Source of the DNA: Siniperca chuatsi
Taxonomy: Eukaryota; Chordata; Actinopteri; Centrarchiformes; Sinipercidae
DNA length: 64,000 nt
Direction: 5' to 3'
Assembly (NCBI RefSeq): GCF_020085105.1
Contig: NC_058053.1
Coordinates: 2,853,388 to 2,917,387 of the forward strand
The notes beneath the pieces were generated by a model. The model searched no databases and was not told the origin of the DNA. It saw nothing but the letters and a program-made list of their open reading frames with translations. The position numbers and the translations under genes are program-made. Of this stretch, positions 13,201-22,600 are shown piece by piece; the stretch's first letter is position 1; the number at the start of each line of letters is the position of its first letter.

Positions 13201-14767
13201 CTTTTTCATTGTCACATATACAAAGGATTTGCTCTGTGCCTCTGAGCTCCTGGAAGAATGTACTGAAAGTCTCAACAAGAGGGTCCTTCTTCTCACTCAC
13301 TGTTGACAAAAGTAGGAAAATGACAAGGAATCTCTTGTTGGGAAGCACATCTTTCCGACACAAGAAAGAAATCACATCTCGAATGGAGGCTCCCTTGTCC
13401 ATCAACCACTGATCTATGTCTGAGGGTGCCTCATCCTCAATACCTCCATTACAGAATATCCAGCTGGTGTTTCGAGTTAATTTCAACTTGTTTGCAATGT
13501 CCTCAACTCCTTCTGTGATTTTATACTGTGCTGGTAAATGGACATTTACTGTACTCTGCTGTTCGAAGTGACACTGCAATCCATGTTTAGTTGACTCTGG
13601 ATCAAAGTCCAAAACAGCTGTTGGGTTGAGTTCTACAAGAAATCCTAGAGATTCAAACTGGATTGAATGTGATTTGTTAGTTACTATCACATACCGCTCA
13701 AAGTGTGACTTATCTAAAGAGAGGGATCCACCAGTTATCATCTGACTTAATCTAGAGCCTTGAGTACTGCTTTTTATCACGTTGAGGTGCTTCTCTTCTG
13801 CTTGTTTTCGGCGTTGTGATCGTTGTGCCATACTGTCAACAAACTGGTTGTACTCTTCCATATGTTTGGCAAATGTGGTTGGTGCGAGAAGATCCCTGCT
13901 GCTGCCGCCATCTCGTACAAAGAACTGTTTTGATGGTTTTGTTTCAGTTTTGGCCATTTCTTTACATTTAGCTTTTTTCTTGGCTTTTTTTGTGTCCATG
14001 TTGAAAGTGTGGTAGATGTTTTCTTCACAGATCGTAGAGTCAGGAACTATGTCCACTTCTATTACACATTTGTCAGATGATGTCATATTCGTATTGAGAA
14101 CCCCAACAAATCGGGGGGGTTTGATGCAAGTTTGAGCTGTCTGTTTGTGTTTGTGTTCAAAATAACCATCAATGGCAGATTTTAGTTCATTTGCATAAGC
14201 CTCTTTGTCCTCAGCAACCACTCCCAACACTTGACCGTGGATGTAGTCTGGCTTGTCCCCTATTCCAAAATGGATGGTGCCGTTGGTGCGGCTATTCATG
14301 CAGGCAGCTGCAAAGCGAATAACCTCAGCTGTGAACTTGCCCATTTTGGTTTCATCTGTTGTATTGATGAAAGCTTTATACTCGTGGCAGGGTTCAATAA
14401 GGTCTGAGGCACCTGATTCTGTAATATCAAGAATGCCGCTCTCCATGTATCTATATGTATCATGGTACCTACAAAATGGATAAGGCTTGTATGGTCTTCC
14501 AGAATGATTTGATGACCTTGTTGGTTCCTCTTTCTTTAGTTTCACTACCTCATCTCTGGAATGAATGATAAGTTTTGCTGGTCCAAAAGTCACACCCATT
14601 TGGGTTAAGTCTGTTGTATCTAAAAGCAAAAGGCTAGGCCCATTAATGTCCTGCTGAAACAGTATTTCTGCAACTCTGTCATCCACATCACCCAACTTGA
14701 GAGCCCATTCTCTCACTTGATGTTTACTCCAGTCCTTGATGTCAGGTGACAGATCCTCCTCCTGACT
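10250..14767 (-). CDS. samd9l: samd9l main coding exon
   Basis: A single 4,518-nt exon carries residues 9-1513 and the stop. The acceptor (TTTTAG at 14768-14773) is followed in frame by SQEEDLSPDIKDWSKHQ, which completes the SAM domain. The GTG at 14714-14716 is an internal Val codon and not a start. One giant exon holding nearly the whole protein is the usual layout in this family. Confidence 0.95.
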   Translation of the reverse strand, partial: SQEEDLSPDIKDWSKHQVREWALKLGDVDDRVAEILFQQDINGPSLLLLDTTDLTQMGVTFGPAKLIIHSRDEVVKLKKEEPTRSSNHSGRPYKPYPFCRYHDTYRYMESGILDITESGASDLIEPCHEYKAFINTTDETKMGKFTAEVIRFAAACMNSRTNGTIHFGIGDKPDYIHGQVLGVVAEDKEAYANELKSAIDGYFEHKHKQTAQTCIKPPRFVGVLNTNMTSSDKCVIEVDIVPDSTICEENIYHTFNMDTKKAKKKAKCKEMAKTETKPSKQFFVRDGGSSRDLLAPTTFAKHMEEYNQFVDSMAQRSQRRKQAEEKHLNVIKSSTQGSRLSQMITGGSLSLDKSHFERYVIVTNKSHSIQFESLGFLVELNPTAVLDFDPESTKHGLQCHFEQQSTVNVHLPAQYKITEGVEDIANKLKLTRNTSWIFCNGGIEDEAPSDIDQWLMDKGASIRDVISFLCRKDVLPNKRFLVIFLLLSTVSEKKDPLVETFSTFFQELRGTEQILCICDNEKAFTSWRDLIEARCGINISSRCIYELSFAEVNGTILSLLSKNRRSSRFLPCGGGSKVLLEKKVERSLNILEVLCVNQCEGGSEDKIVIEENFYKGGKVSWWNFYFSEQPGSTPFIKRDKFDYIMNTVIPDLCSLRKACVLFNLMHVAGCGGTTLAMHTLWALRDRFRCAVLRDSNADFAEVADQVVKLLMYDHEEQLPRVPVLLMIDDFDDKEKVFDLQQIIEKECAKKDIQSKSPQVILLNCMRSESPELPESTEDTVFIGNNLSEKEQKLFEETLVEIEKTHKNAETFYGFMIMKKNFKPEYIKGVVRNTLKSFNVNQKHAQLLAVLVLLSVYCKGASLSVSLCEEFLGLQPKPFCGTNKVEEGFGKFSTLIAGCLVEGKVVFKAVKMIHSSIARQCLQELTTTHNVNKADITDLLLTTNKLYESTQGKDKLLQDIHHILVKRHHSVEEESQFSPLIQDIASETPGLEEMVLKNASKRFEKDAVVSQLLARYYYLKKRDFSEAKLWAGRARDLSKDSSYFADTSAQVIKHELKNVIANYKEVAIGPEKLNMVLKMAQSAIEAFKETQSLAKKESILRLAIKTDNCPFNTSGCLGEIQVGVLIIEVLARTPVFSSDNVRHDIMSGVLSGEVKLQDVERNDQRHSKHRPYYMILRQFEDVLYNLKYRMKLNIDFLDNFYVNLGSRFGIKDSREQVAQNELFRCFRQYANLFCKTDSAALLKNKTMHIMLKLHQARQYLEMQKADTYSGILNRLSNDISPEIMEKIVKHYDFVCAPDRNPTMKERINFIYVNVVLSCIKLQSAHIQPYQKLINVLCQVLHEQIPLNDNLPLHFIAVVLLWPQQDRPECRNLGKYISQMKTSYYRVMKDVYNGKRPIVHFFLGKKQGYERLVHFGEIKRCVLAGQEQFSSMWENGKIWKERKVEELLCRVTGVVKNGLILADTCIPDLKVEVTPVFQGQLSGHAQGSRVSFFTGFSMKGPVALDIN

Positions 14768-15038
14768 CTAAAATAAAGAGTGGTGTTATTTTTCCACATT
14801 TTCAAGTCAAATTACCGCACAATTATTTGTTGATCATATTTAGCGTTGAAGTATTAGGTGTAATAATGCACAACGACTTGCAGTGGTTTAATATGTAGGA
14901 AGTGAACAAACTTTACTGATAACTTTATCTTTAAATGCATTTGAATCTAATGTAAAATCTATTTTATTGTAGTTGTCTTCTCCTAAAATGCTGATCATTT
15001 CAACTGTTATTTACCTTCATTTCGCCTTGATCTGCCAT
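10250..15038 (-). CDS. samd9l: Sterile alpha motif domain-containing protein 9-like (SAMD9/SAMD9L family)
   Basis: Two coding exons (15015-15038 and 10250-14767) encode about 1,513 residues, close to the roughly 1,590 of human SAMD9 and SAMD9L. The start ATG at 15036-15038 lies on the small exon; the reading frame is open without a break to the stop at 10250-10252. Visible domains in order: an N-terminal SAM domain (about residues 18-85, DWSKHQVREWALKLG); a Schlafen-like AlbA_2 nucleic-acid domain (about 110-330, NGTIHFGIGD near residue 169); a central region that in this family is SIR2-like; a STAND-type P-loop NTPase (AGCGGTTLAMH from residue 676, Walker B VLLMIDDFDD near 730); a helical TPR-like region; and a C-terminal OB-fold (about 1420-1505, RVTGVVKNGLILADTCIPDL). 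In mammals these cytosolic proteins are interferon-induced, restrict poxviruses and inhibit translation, with tRNA cleavage by the AlbA region reported for SAMD9. Function here is by homology; which mammalian paralogue it matches cannot be decided because fish genes often predate the SAMD9/SAMD9L split. Confidence 0.93.
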
Positions 15039-15079
15039 AACAGCGTCGGTTCCTTCTTTGCAAAAGAAGATCACTGATG
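15015..15079 (-). CDS. samd9l: samd9l first coding exon (5' UTR plus first 8 codons)
   Basis: The exon runs from an acceptor (TTTGTAG, AG at 15080-15081) to a donor (GTAAAT from 15014). Its last 24 nt are ATG plus seven codons (MADQGEMK), phase 0, joining the main exon in frame; the first 41 nt are 5' UTR. The small size and the position immediately upstream of the main exon fit the leader exons of samd9-like genes. It is the intact member of a tandem exon pair. Confidence 0.75.
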
Positions 15080-15165
15080 CTACAAACATAATTCAAAAAG
15101 AGGAAATCACAATAGAGGACTAGACACTGCACATAAACACAAAATGTCATAGATTTCAGCTTTAC

Positions 15166-15227
15166 CTTCATTTTTCCTGATAATCCATGATAGCTGGCTC
15201 ACTTTTCACAAATCTTGACCACTAATG
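15166..15227 (-). pseudogene. Decayed tandem duplicate of the samd9l first coding exon
   Basis: This 62-nt block aligns along its whole length with the real exon 150 bp away: an acceptor (CTTTTGCAG), a similar 5' part (CATTAGTGGTCAAGATTTGTG against CATCAGTGATCTTCTTTTGC), an ATG at 15186-15188 and a donor AATGAAG/GTAAAG. A one-base deletion after the ATG shifts the frame, so the ATG now opens a seven-codon-or-shorter ORF ending in TGA just before the donor. Both splice sites survive, so it may still be used as an alternative or additional 5' UTR exon carrying a short uORF. Whether it is transcribed is not known. Confidence 0.6.
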
Positions 15228-16522
15228 CTGCAAAAGAAAGTATAAATATTATTGATGTTTAAACAGAACAGGCAACAGCCTGATGGCAGATGCCAGGGGA
15301 GAGAGACTGGAGGAGAGAGGCATGCTGCTGCAAAAGCAACTCTTCTTGTGGAGAACGTGATGGACAATTAATGATAAGCCTCAAGTATTTTGGTTTAGGT
15401 CTGTGTCTATTTGTTGACCTAAATGAACTGAAGCCCACATGGAGCTCCCAGCATGGCAAGAGGACCGGAGTGGACCCGACTAAGCTGGCTCGACTATGCA
15501 GTTGAATGTGTGACACGGCAGGAGCGGAGCGACGGTGGAAAGCTAGCCAAGCTCACCTGGGGTTCAGGTAAGTCAAGGCATTTAACATATGTATGGCCTG
15601 TTAGTAGCTGGTACAGCCATAAGGCTTAGTGCTAATTAAAACCCTAGACCTTAAAACAATTCTTTTTACCAGTACTACCTGTGCCGTGACACCTGGCACA
15701 CGTCAGTGAAACAAAACCAGCACTATTATTAGTTACACCTGTGCTCTGCTTGTTATCACAAGTCATATGTCAGCCAAGAGAGAAGTCTGCTGTCTCACAG
15801 TATGCAGCACTGAGATATCACCCAACTGTAACAGGCACTGGAATAAAAAATGTATTATAATATAATAGCTAAACTAGCCTAAATAGGTATGGAACTGTGT
15901 TCTGTAATTACTAATAGATGTGGAGGATTGTTTTTCAACAGAAAAGATAAAGAGAGTTTTCCTACCAGGACATCTCAATAACCTTCAGTATTTGTAGTTT
16001 CAGCACTAGTGTGCATGAGATATACAACTGAATCTACTACATTTAAGTGTTGATGAATGCAACAGTTACACTAAAGTTATTAACACTAATATATACACCC
16101 ACACTGCAATGTTTTAATTCCACGTCTAATCTGTTTTCTCTATAATATCTGTGTAATGTCTAATAGTGCAGTGAGAGGCTCTCTGCTGCCAGCTGTGGTT
16201 AAAATAAAACCCGGAAGAAGCTGTCTGGATTACACAATTCCAACGACGCCTATTCAGCAAACAGAACTATCAGAATATAACGTGTAATTGATTAAGTGAT
16301 TTTATTGCTATGGGTGGGATTGAAATCAATGCGAGATCAAAGTGGAAACAAGAAGTATAGGCTATTCTCCACAGATTCGAAATCACACAAACCGTAAACC
16401 TGCAAGTCAAGTGCAGTAACTGCAGACAGACATCAGCCGGGCTGGGCTAACAGGCTACATCAGAAAACTGAGGGTGATCACACTGTTTCCACACTTCACA
16501 TACAAGGGGAAAACACACTTAC

Positions 16523-16620
16523 CCATCCCGGACAGCTGATGAGTCGACCGCGCAGTCTGCTGTCCTCGCCGTCATGCGTCCGCCTTCCTGCAGGTCCTGA
16601 TGAGAAAGAGCCCTTCAGGA
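16523..16620 (-). other. samd9l: Probable non-coding leader exon of samd9l (5' limit uncertain)
   Basis: A strong donor (GGGATGG/GTAAGT, GT at 16521-16522) ends a GC-richer stretch upstream of the first coding exon. The upper limit is a guess, since no TATA box is evident. An ATG at 16573-16575 is open to the donor and would not be in frame with the main protein, so it would act as a uORF if transcribed. Confidence 0.4.
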
Positions 16621-16667
16621 GCCTGATGCGGAACACTGTCAGTCCTCAGGAGGGCGGTCAGTTCAGA

Positions 16668-16730
16668 GGAAACGAAACCTATGCAATATTCAAGGAAACG
16701 GTAACTACTGTATAGGTATCGTTTCTTTAA
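16668..16730. promoter_or_regulatory. IRF/ISRE-like motifs in the presumed samd9l promoter
   Basis: GGAAACGAAACC at 16668-16679 contains the IRF core AANNGAAA and resembles an ISRE with a one-base spacer. A second site, GTTTCTTTAA at 16721-16730 (AAAGAAAC on the minus strand), lies about 50 bp further up. They sit roughly 150-200 bp above the leader donor, where an interferon-responsive promoter would be expected. These motifs are short and can arise by chance. Confidence 0.4.
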
Positions 16731-16849
16731 CCCAACCAACTGGTTGACTCCTGGCTGAAAGGCGGGGTGTAACTGTAATTTGTGATTTACCAGGTGCGTC
16801 ATCACATTCCTCCTAAAGATGCAAGGAAGCAATTCTTTTCACTCAATCA

Positions 16850-18440
16850 GTGGAAACCTCCAAATGTAAGCTACTGAATGCAGAGCCTCTGTTGAATACC
16901 TCCTGCTCAGCTGATGCTGTTGATTACACACCTGAAACGTGTCTTTGAATATCAGGCTGTATGATCTCTCTCTCTGACAACAGGGCCGTGTTATCAAGCT
17001 GCCAGTATGCTTCAACAGAAGTGCTTGTCTGATGGAATATCTTCTAAAGAAGTATACTGTCTCTGGTGCACGATCCCTATGGCCCATTTTGTGTGTTAAT
17101 GACAGGTTCACAATTTTTCAAGACTTTAAAAACAATATGTACATGCCCATAGAGAAGCAGTTTTTGGTCGTAGCAGTAATTCCTCTTCATACTGGCCACG
17201 AAGAGATCACTTCCAAAGGCAATTCCAATGTAAGACATGGGGGACACAATCCACGGTCCTCTTTGCATTCCAGGCTTAAGCATTCAAAGTTAGCCAAATC
17301 AAGAGAGTATCTTCCAAAGTCTTTTCAGTACAAAATACCCACTGTGTGCATTCTGTAGCCAACATTAGAGATAATAATGTTTTGTTAGCAGCGGGGTTGA
17401 AGAATAAAGACCATTCCTGAACAAAATGACAGGTATTTTTAAGCTGTTTCATGTGTTGCAGCTCACCAGCTAGCTATATAGCCTGCAAATTGGTAATTAG
17501 TTATGTTATGTATTAACAATTTAAATGAAGGTTGATTGCCTATTATATTAATAACATGTTGAAACTTTTGTACACACATACACACACACAGGGCATGAGG
17601 CTTAACATTTCAAAGTGTTGTCCTGCAGACTTGCTGACTGCAGGGAAAAGCTGACTAGCTGTTGCAAACAGAATTACATTTATACAAAGAAACAGGGATA
17701 TCAGAAAGAACATCATGTACTGAGGACAGTATGTATTGTAATGACCATGAGTGGAAAAGTATCAGTTTTGGGGAACGAAGCAGAGACTTTAGCAACTTAC
17801 AAACAGAGGAAGTGTAGGATTCCTCCACCAGGGCGCTGTCTCCACACGAAGGGAGGACTCGTGTGCCAAGAGGCTGGACCAGCCTGTGCACCACCGAAGG
17901 GAGAGCAAGTCTAAACCACAGCTCCTCCCCACCTCTGAAGAAACCTATCAGATAGTTGCACATTCTCATTTAAAACTCTGTGTAATGTTAAGAATAACAT
18001 TCTTTTTTAGGATGATGGCTACAGATTAACAGCTCGCTGGTTTTCTGAATAGAAAATATCCTTGTACAAGATGCTTTTGATCCTCCAATGCTTTAATAAA
18101 TGCCAAATTAAGGAATAGCTTCTCTCCAGACTTTTCTTTTGCAAATAAATGAACAAGCTGACAGTTAATGCCTAACCGTGAAACCAAAATAACATATACA
18201 TTTCTCTCTGTTGGGTACTGTTTTTTTTCTCAAAGGAGAGCACAGGCCATGTGATTTACAGAGCAGGTATGACACAGCAGAATAACATGCAGTAAAAGTT
18301 TGTTATATTTTCACTGTACTTCCATCATGTCTCTGTGCTTGTGATTTTCTGTGAATGTGCTCAGGAGTTGGTCAAGAGGTAAGATTGAAAATACAGAGAA
18401 ACACTTTAATTCTGCTGAATCTCTCTCTGCCCACCATTGA
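16850..18440. other. Intergenic DNA between samd9l promoter and tfcp2l1 3' end
   Basis: No exon, RNA gene or strong repeat match seen; a short CA run lies at 17575-17590. Confidence 0.4.
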
Positions 18441-18449
18441 GCCATTGAG

Positions 18450-18640
18450 TCTGGTTCTATCCAAGGAAGAAGTTTTTCCTTGCCCCTGTCGCCTAGTGCT
18501 TGCTCATAGTGGGATTTGTTGGGTCTCTGTAATTATTATTATAAAGAGTACGGTCTAGACCTGCTCTATAGGAAAAGTGCAATGAGATAACTTCTGTTAT
18601 GAATTGGCGCTATATAAATAAATTTAATTGAATTGATAAA
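18450..18640 (+). repeat. LINE/SINE 3'-end repeat (GGCGCTATATAAATAAA tail)
   Basis: The order GTTTTTCCTTGCCCCTGTCG, TAGTGCTTGCTCATAGTGGG, AGAGTACGGTCTAGACCTGC, GATAACTTCTGTTATGAATT and the tail AATTTAATTGAATTG is a very common teleost retroposon 3' end. Confidence 0.75.
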
Positions 18641-19032
18641 CATAATGAATGTGTAAATAAAGGTGTGTTCTTTAGCTTATTAGACTGACACAATTAACAA
18701 CTGTTACAGTTCCAAATTCCCAAATTGGACTTTCCTATACCTTTAACTGAAATAAGACCTCAATTGAAAACCTTTAAATAGCTCACACACTCCAGCATTA
18801 ATGGCACCATAAATAGGAAAAAAACACAATCATTAAATATAATTCTTTTTTAAAATCAGCACTTTCTTTTGCTTTTTGCGCAAAATCACAAGCGCAACTT
18901 GAGGGAAGGGAAAACTTGGCTTTTACAGCTTTTACATAAAACAGTTGATCATATTTTTTACTCACTGTCTCAACAGGCATTTTCATATACCTGAAAAAGA
19001 TCTGTGGACCTATAGCCAACGGTGCAAAATAC

Positions 19033-19349
19033 TTTATTTTGAGTGAAATACACTCATCATAGAGCCATGGCGGTCAAAATCATCCTCCAAACTGCAACAC
19101 AGCATGTCTGTTTAAACATACAGTCGGCCTATGTGCATAAACACCTCACTTCTACCAAATTTCACATTACACCTCATCAAGACAAGAGGCCGTATAGCAT
19201 TAAGAAACAGAAACCGTCAATAGACATCACAGCATTTCATGGGGCAAGCATGGAAATAGAGCTTTGCATTAAAACAACATGATACACTTTTGTTCATTTG
19301 TCTTTTCTATTGTCTGCATGGTGATGTGTGACATTTACTTTGCTTTATT
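19033..19349 (-). terminator. Candidate poly(A) signals for tfcp2l1
   Basis: AATAAA on the minus strand occurs at 19344-19349 and at 19033-19038, giving 3' UTRs of roughly 320 or 630 nt. The choice between them cannot be made from sequence. Confidence 0.35.
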
Positions 19350-19660
19350 ATCATTCAAGTCATTAACTTGCATTTACAGGTGTTTAAGCCAAAAATGTAT
19401 GCACATGTGAAGGAGTAATGCAGCAGTGGTTACCAATAATTACAAGGCATATCAAACACGAACTTAACAAAAATACAAATAAAACAGGAAAATGAAAGAA
19501 AACAAAACAAAACCACAAAATCACCAGTAGACCCAATGCTTAACAGCATGTCAGTGTACTGTAAGTCTTAGTAAATGCCACATATTGTAGTCTAGAAGGA
19601 CTTATATACAGTCTGTACACTTCCACTGATGAAACTTTGAACCTCCTGAGCACCTGTTGG

Positions 19661-19698
19661 TCATTTCAACACAACGTGGTAGCCATCAGCGTTTTCAT
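19661..19698 (-). CDS. tfcp2l1: tfcp2l1 exon 15 (C-terminus and stop)
   Basis: It encodes [12 protein letters not shown] followed by TGA at 19661-19663. Acceptor ACACAG. Confidence 0.92.
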
Positions 19699-22600
19699 CT
19701 GTGTAACAGAAAACAATCCAGTAAAAGATCATTCAAAAATGCCAATCAAGCTGCACAGGATGCTACTGAATGTTTTAATGTGAGTTGTGAAATTAAAGGT
19801 TAACTATAAAAATAATTACCCTTTATAGTGCTGAGAATAAAGCTTGTTTCCTCCCTGAAGTTCTGCACCATCTGAAACAAATGGATCGACCGATGTAAAC
19901 ACAGCTAATCTCCACTTCCAAAGTGCTGCATATCAAAATCAGGAAAAAGGTCCACCTGTAGTTCATCATCATTTATAAATTCCTATCCTCACGAACAACC
20001 ATCCATTTACAGGTGTTAATAATTAGCTTTTGCTAGCCTAGAAATGATAGTGGTAAATAGTCAGCTCTAGAGAAAAGCTTTCTCACTGTAGATCGCACTC
20101 TTTTGTTCCTGTAAATCTAAGCTCAGTAATTGTCTATGCCAATGTTTTGCTCTGTGTTTTTCTGGTGGGCCGCTGGTAAATGTACTGCAACAACTGTGTT
20201 TGGTCAGCTTTGGCTGTTTGGCTGTTTGTCCTACGAGTTTCCGATGCTGGTGGAGAAGTTGCGCTGCTTCAGTACTATTACATGGCAATAGTCTTGTGTT
20301 CGGCAAAGAGACCAAGCGAGATAGAAGTTACCTGAATGTAGCTCCAGTCCTATAAGTACAGTATGTGCTACGCCTAATGTTGCTCTGTATCTCAGTGACA
20401 GTACAACCTGAGGGCGTATAATACATATGTCAAGTGACCGGGTGAAATCTGACTGTAAATCAAAACCTACACCTCAAGTAACAGGACAGCCACTAAGGTC
20501 CAAAGGTACGAAGAGTTAGTGGTTGATAGAGGAGATGTAAGGATACCTCGTCAGAGACTAAGACATGGATCCCGGTGGGTTTTTGTCTGTAGATGTGTGT
20601 AATCTGCTGTGGAGTGATGCTGTACAGCATAGCGATCTTTTCAGCCAGGTCCAACAGCGTCAGCTCCTCCAGGTACAGAGCGTGGTAGACTGCAGGGAAG
20701 ACATGAACGAGCTTCATGTGCACTTCCATGACTACATTAGACCAACCATTATGTTTTAACTACGACCTCAGTAATAAACACATCATTGAATTTACACTTT
20801 TCCGACAATGTCGCCAAAAACTGAACATTATGAGCGTCACAAGGTTGAATTTATGGCAGAGCTGGTGTATTGGATTGCATTAGATTGTACAGGTGTACCT
20901 AATAAAGTGGCCACTGAGTGTACATGCACATATAAGCGCGTTGAGAGGTCGGACTAGACTAGAAAGTCGCTATAGAAGTACAGTCCATTTACCATATAAT
21001 AAGAATCATATTGTACGGTATGTGCACTTACTGTCTCCACCTCCTGGCTTGATGGGAGGTTGATGTCTGGCCTGCTGCTGACACACATAGATGGTAAGAC
21101 GGGGCTGCATACACCTGGAAAATGGGAGCAGAGCCTGTAATACTAGTACAACTGTAGGTAGAACATGCAGTAGTAACATGACTCAAGATGGTTCTTTGTT
21201 TGCTCTCTTGTCTGCCCGAACACAATTTTAGGATTTAAATGCAGGTAACGGGAAGGTTCTGTGTTGTCAAAGTTCTCTTACACAAATCTGTATTCTTTTT
21301 TTAATTTACTAGCTTTGTTGTGATAAAATGGATGATTTGACCTCTTTGGGCTGTGATCACATATTGACATGAGACCATGAGAAGTTTACAGTAGAAATGT
21401 CTCTTTGGTGGAACGTCCAACAACTCATAGACATCTGAACATGACAAGTAGGCACTGCTTTTTGTCAGGGATCACAAGCCAAAAAAAGGTTAGGAACCAC
21501 TGGTTTCATATTTAACATATTTAAAGCTTATCATATAGTTTCATATGTAAAATCTGAGAAGTATAGTAGTCAGATAAATGTAGTGAAGTGAAAAGTATAC
21601 TATTTCTTCTAATATGTAGTGGCGTAGAGGGAAGTTGGAAATAATTGTTTTATTATTAATGCACTAACCCTAATTACCAACAGAATTTTGAATTATATTA
21701 CAACCAGAATTATATATTCATAGGTCATATACTGTGTTAACCTCTGTATTGATGCCTAGTACTTTCTGAACTCTGCAACTCTACAAAGAACTCTGTGCTT
21801 TGGTCTTTGACTGATGTTGATTTCTACCGTCCTTTAAGGAGAATGTTAACTGTGGAGAAAAAATATTACTGGAAAAAACAAGTAGTCAGTGAGCCCTGAG
21901 TAGTGAACAATAATAAGATTTTGAAAAGTGAAAAGTAATTTCCCTAGTGGAAATTATGCCCTTCCACGGAGGCAAAGGAAATTTGTGCTGAGCTTTCGCA
22001 TAGACAATTCGTGCTGTTGACTAAGTGTGAACCGTCTGACAGTGCTGACCTTTGAGGCCATGGGAAGAAATGGAGTCCAAAATGGAGGAAGGTATCATAT
22101 TAGCGGAGTCATACCTTCCAGTTTCATATAACCCTCCTTTGCCTAATGAACAACGACAATAGATCTTTCCTACCCCCGTATCCATTTTTCCATGAACAAA
22201 ACTAGCATCAACCAGCAGTAGCCCCTGCACGAAACACAAGTAGTCTGTACGTCACCCAGCTTCCAGCAACACCTACAGTATTTTGCAAGGACAAAAACAG
22301 AGCAAAACAACAAAAGCTGTGCCCAATTCTGATGTGACTGAGCACTTAGAAGCGTATTTCAATGTCTCACCTTCTTTTCATGGTGTTAAAGAGGCGAATA
22401 CCGTCTGCTGGGCCGCAGATCTGGATCAGATCCTCCCTGCTCATCCTCAATAGATCAGCACCTGCAACAACAGCAGAAAATCTATTCTGCTTCTTTCCTG
22501 CTCAAAAATATTCAGTGAGTTCCTCCGATTTCTTTGAGTCACCCAGCTGTGTGCCTGCTCTCCCCTGCTGTAAATTTGTTCGATGGTTCAAAATATGTTG

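Noticed and set aside
10322..13412. Plus-strand ORFs of 106-156 codons (10322, 11027, 11623, 12942)
   Set aside because: They are antisense shadows of the long samd9l coding exon.
14714..14716. GTG start for the samd9-like protein
   Set aside because: It cuts the SAM domain; the frame continues upstream through a splice acceptor to an exon with an ATG.
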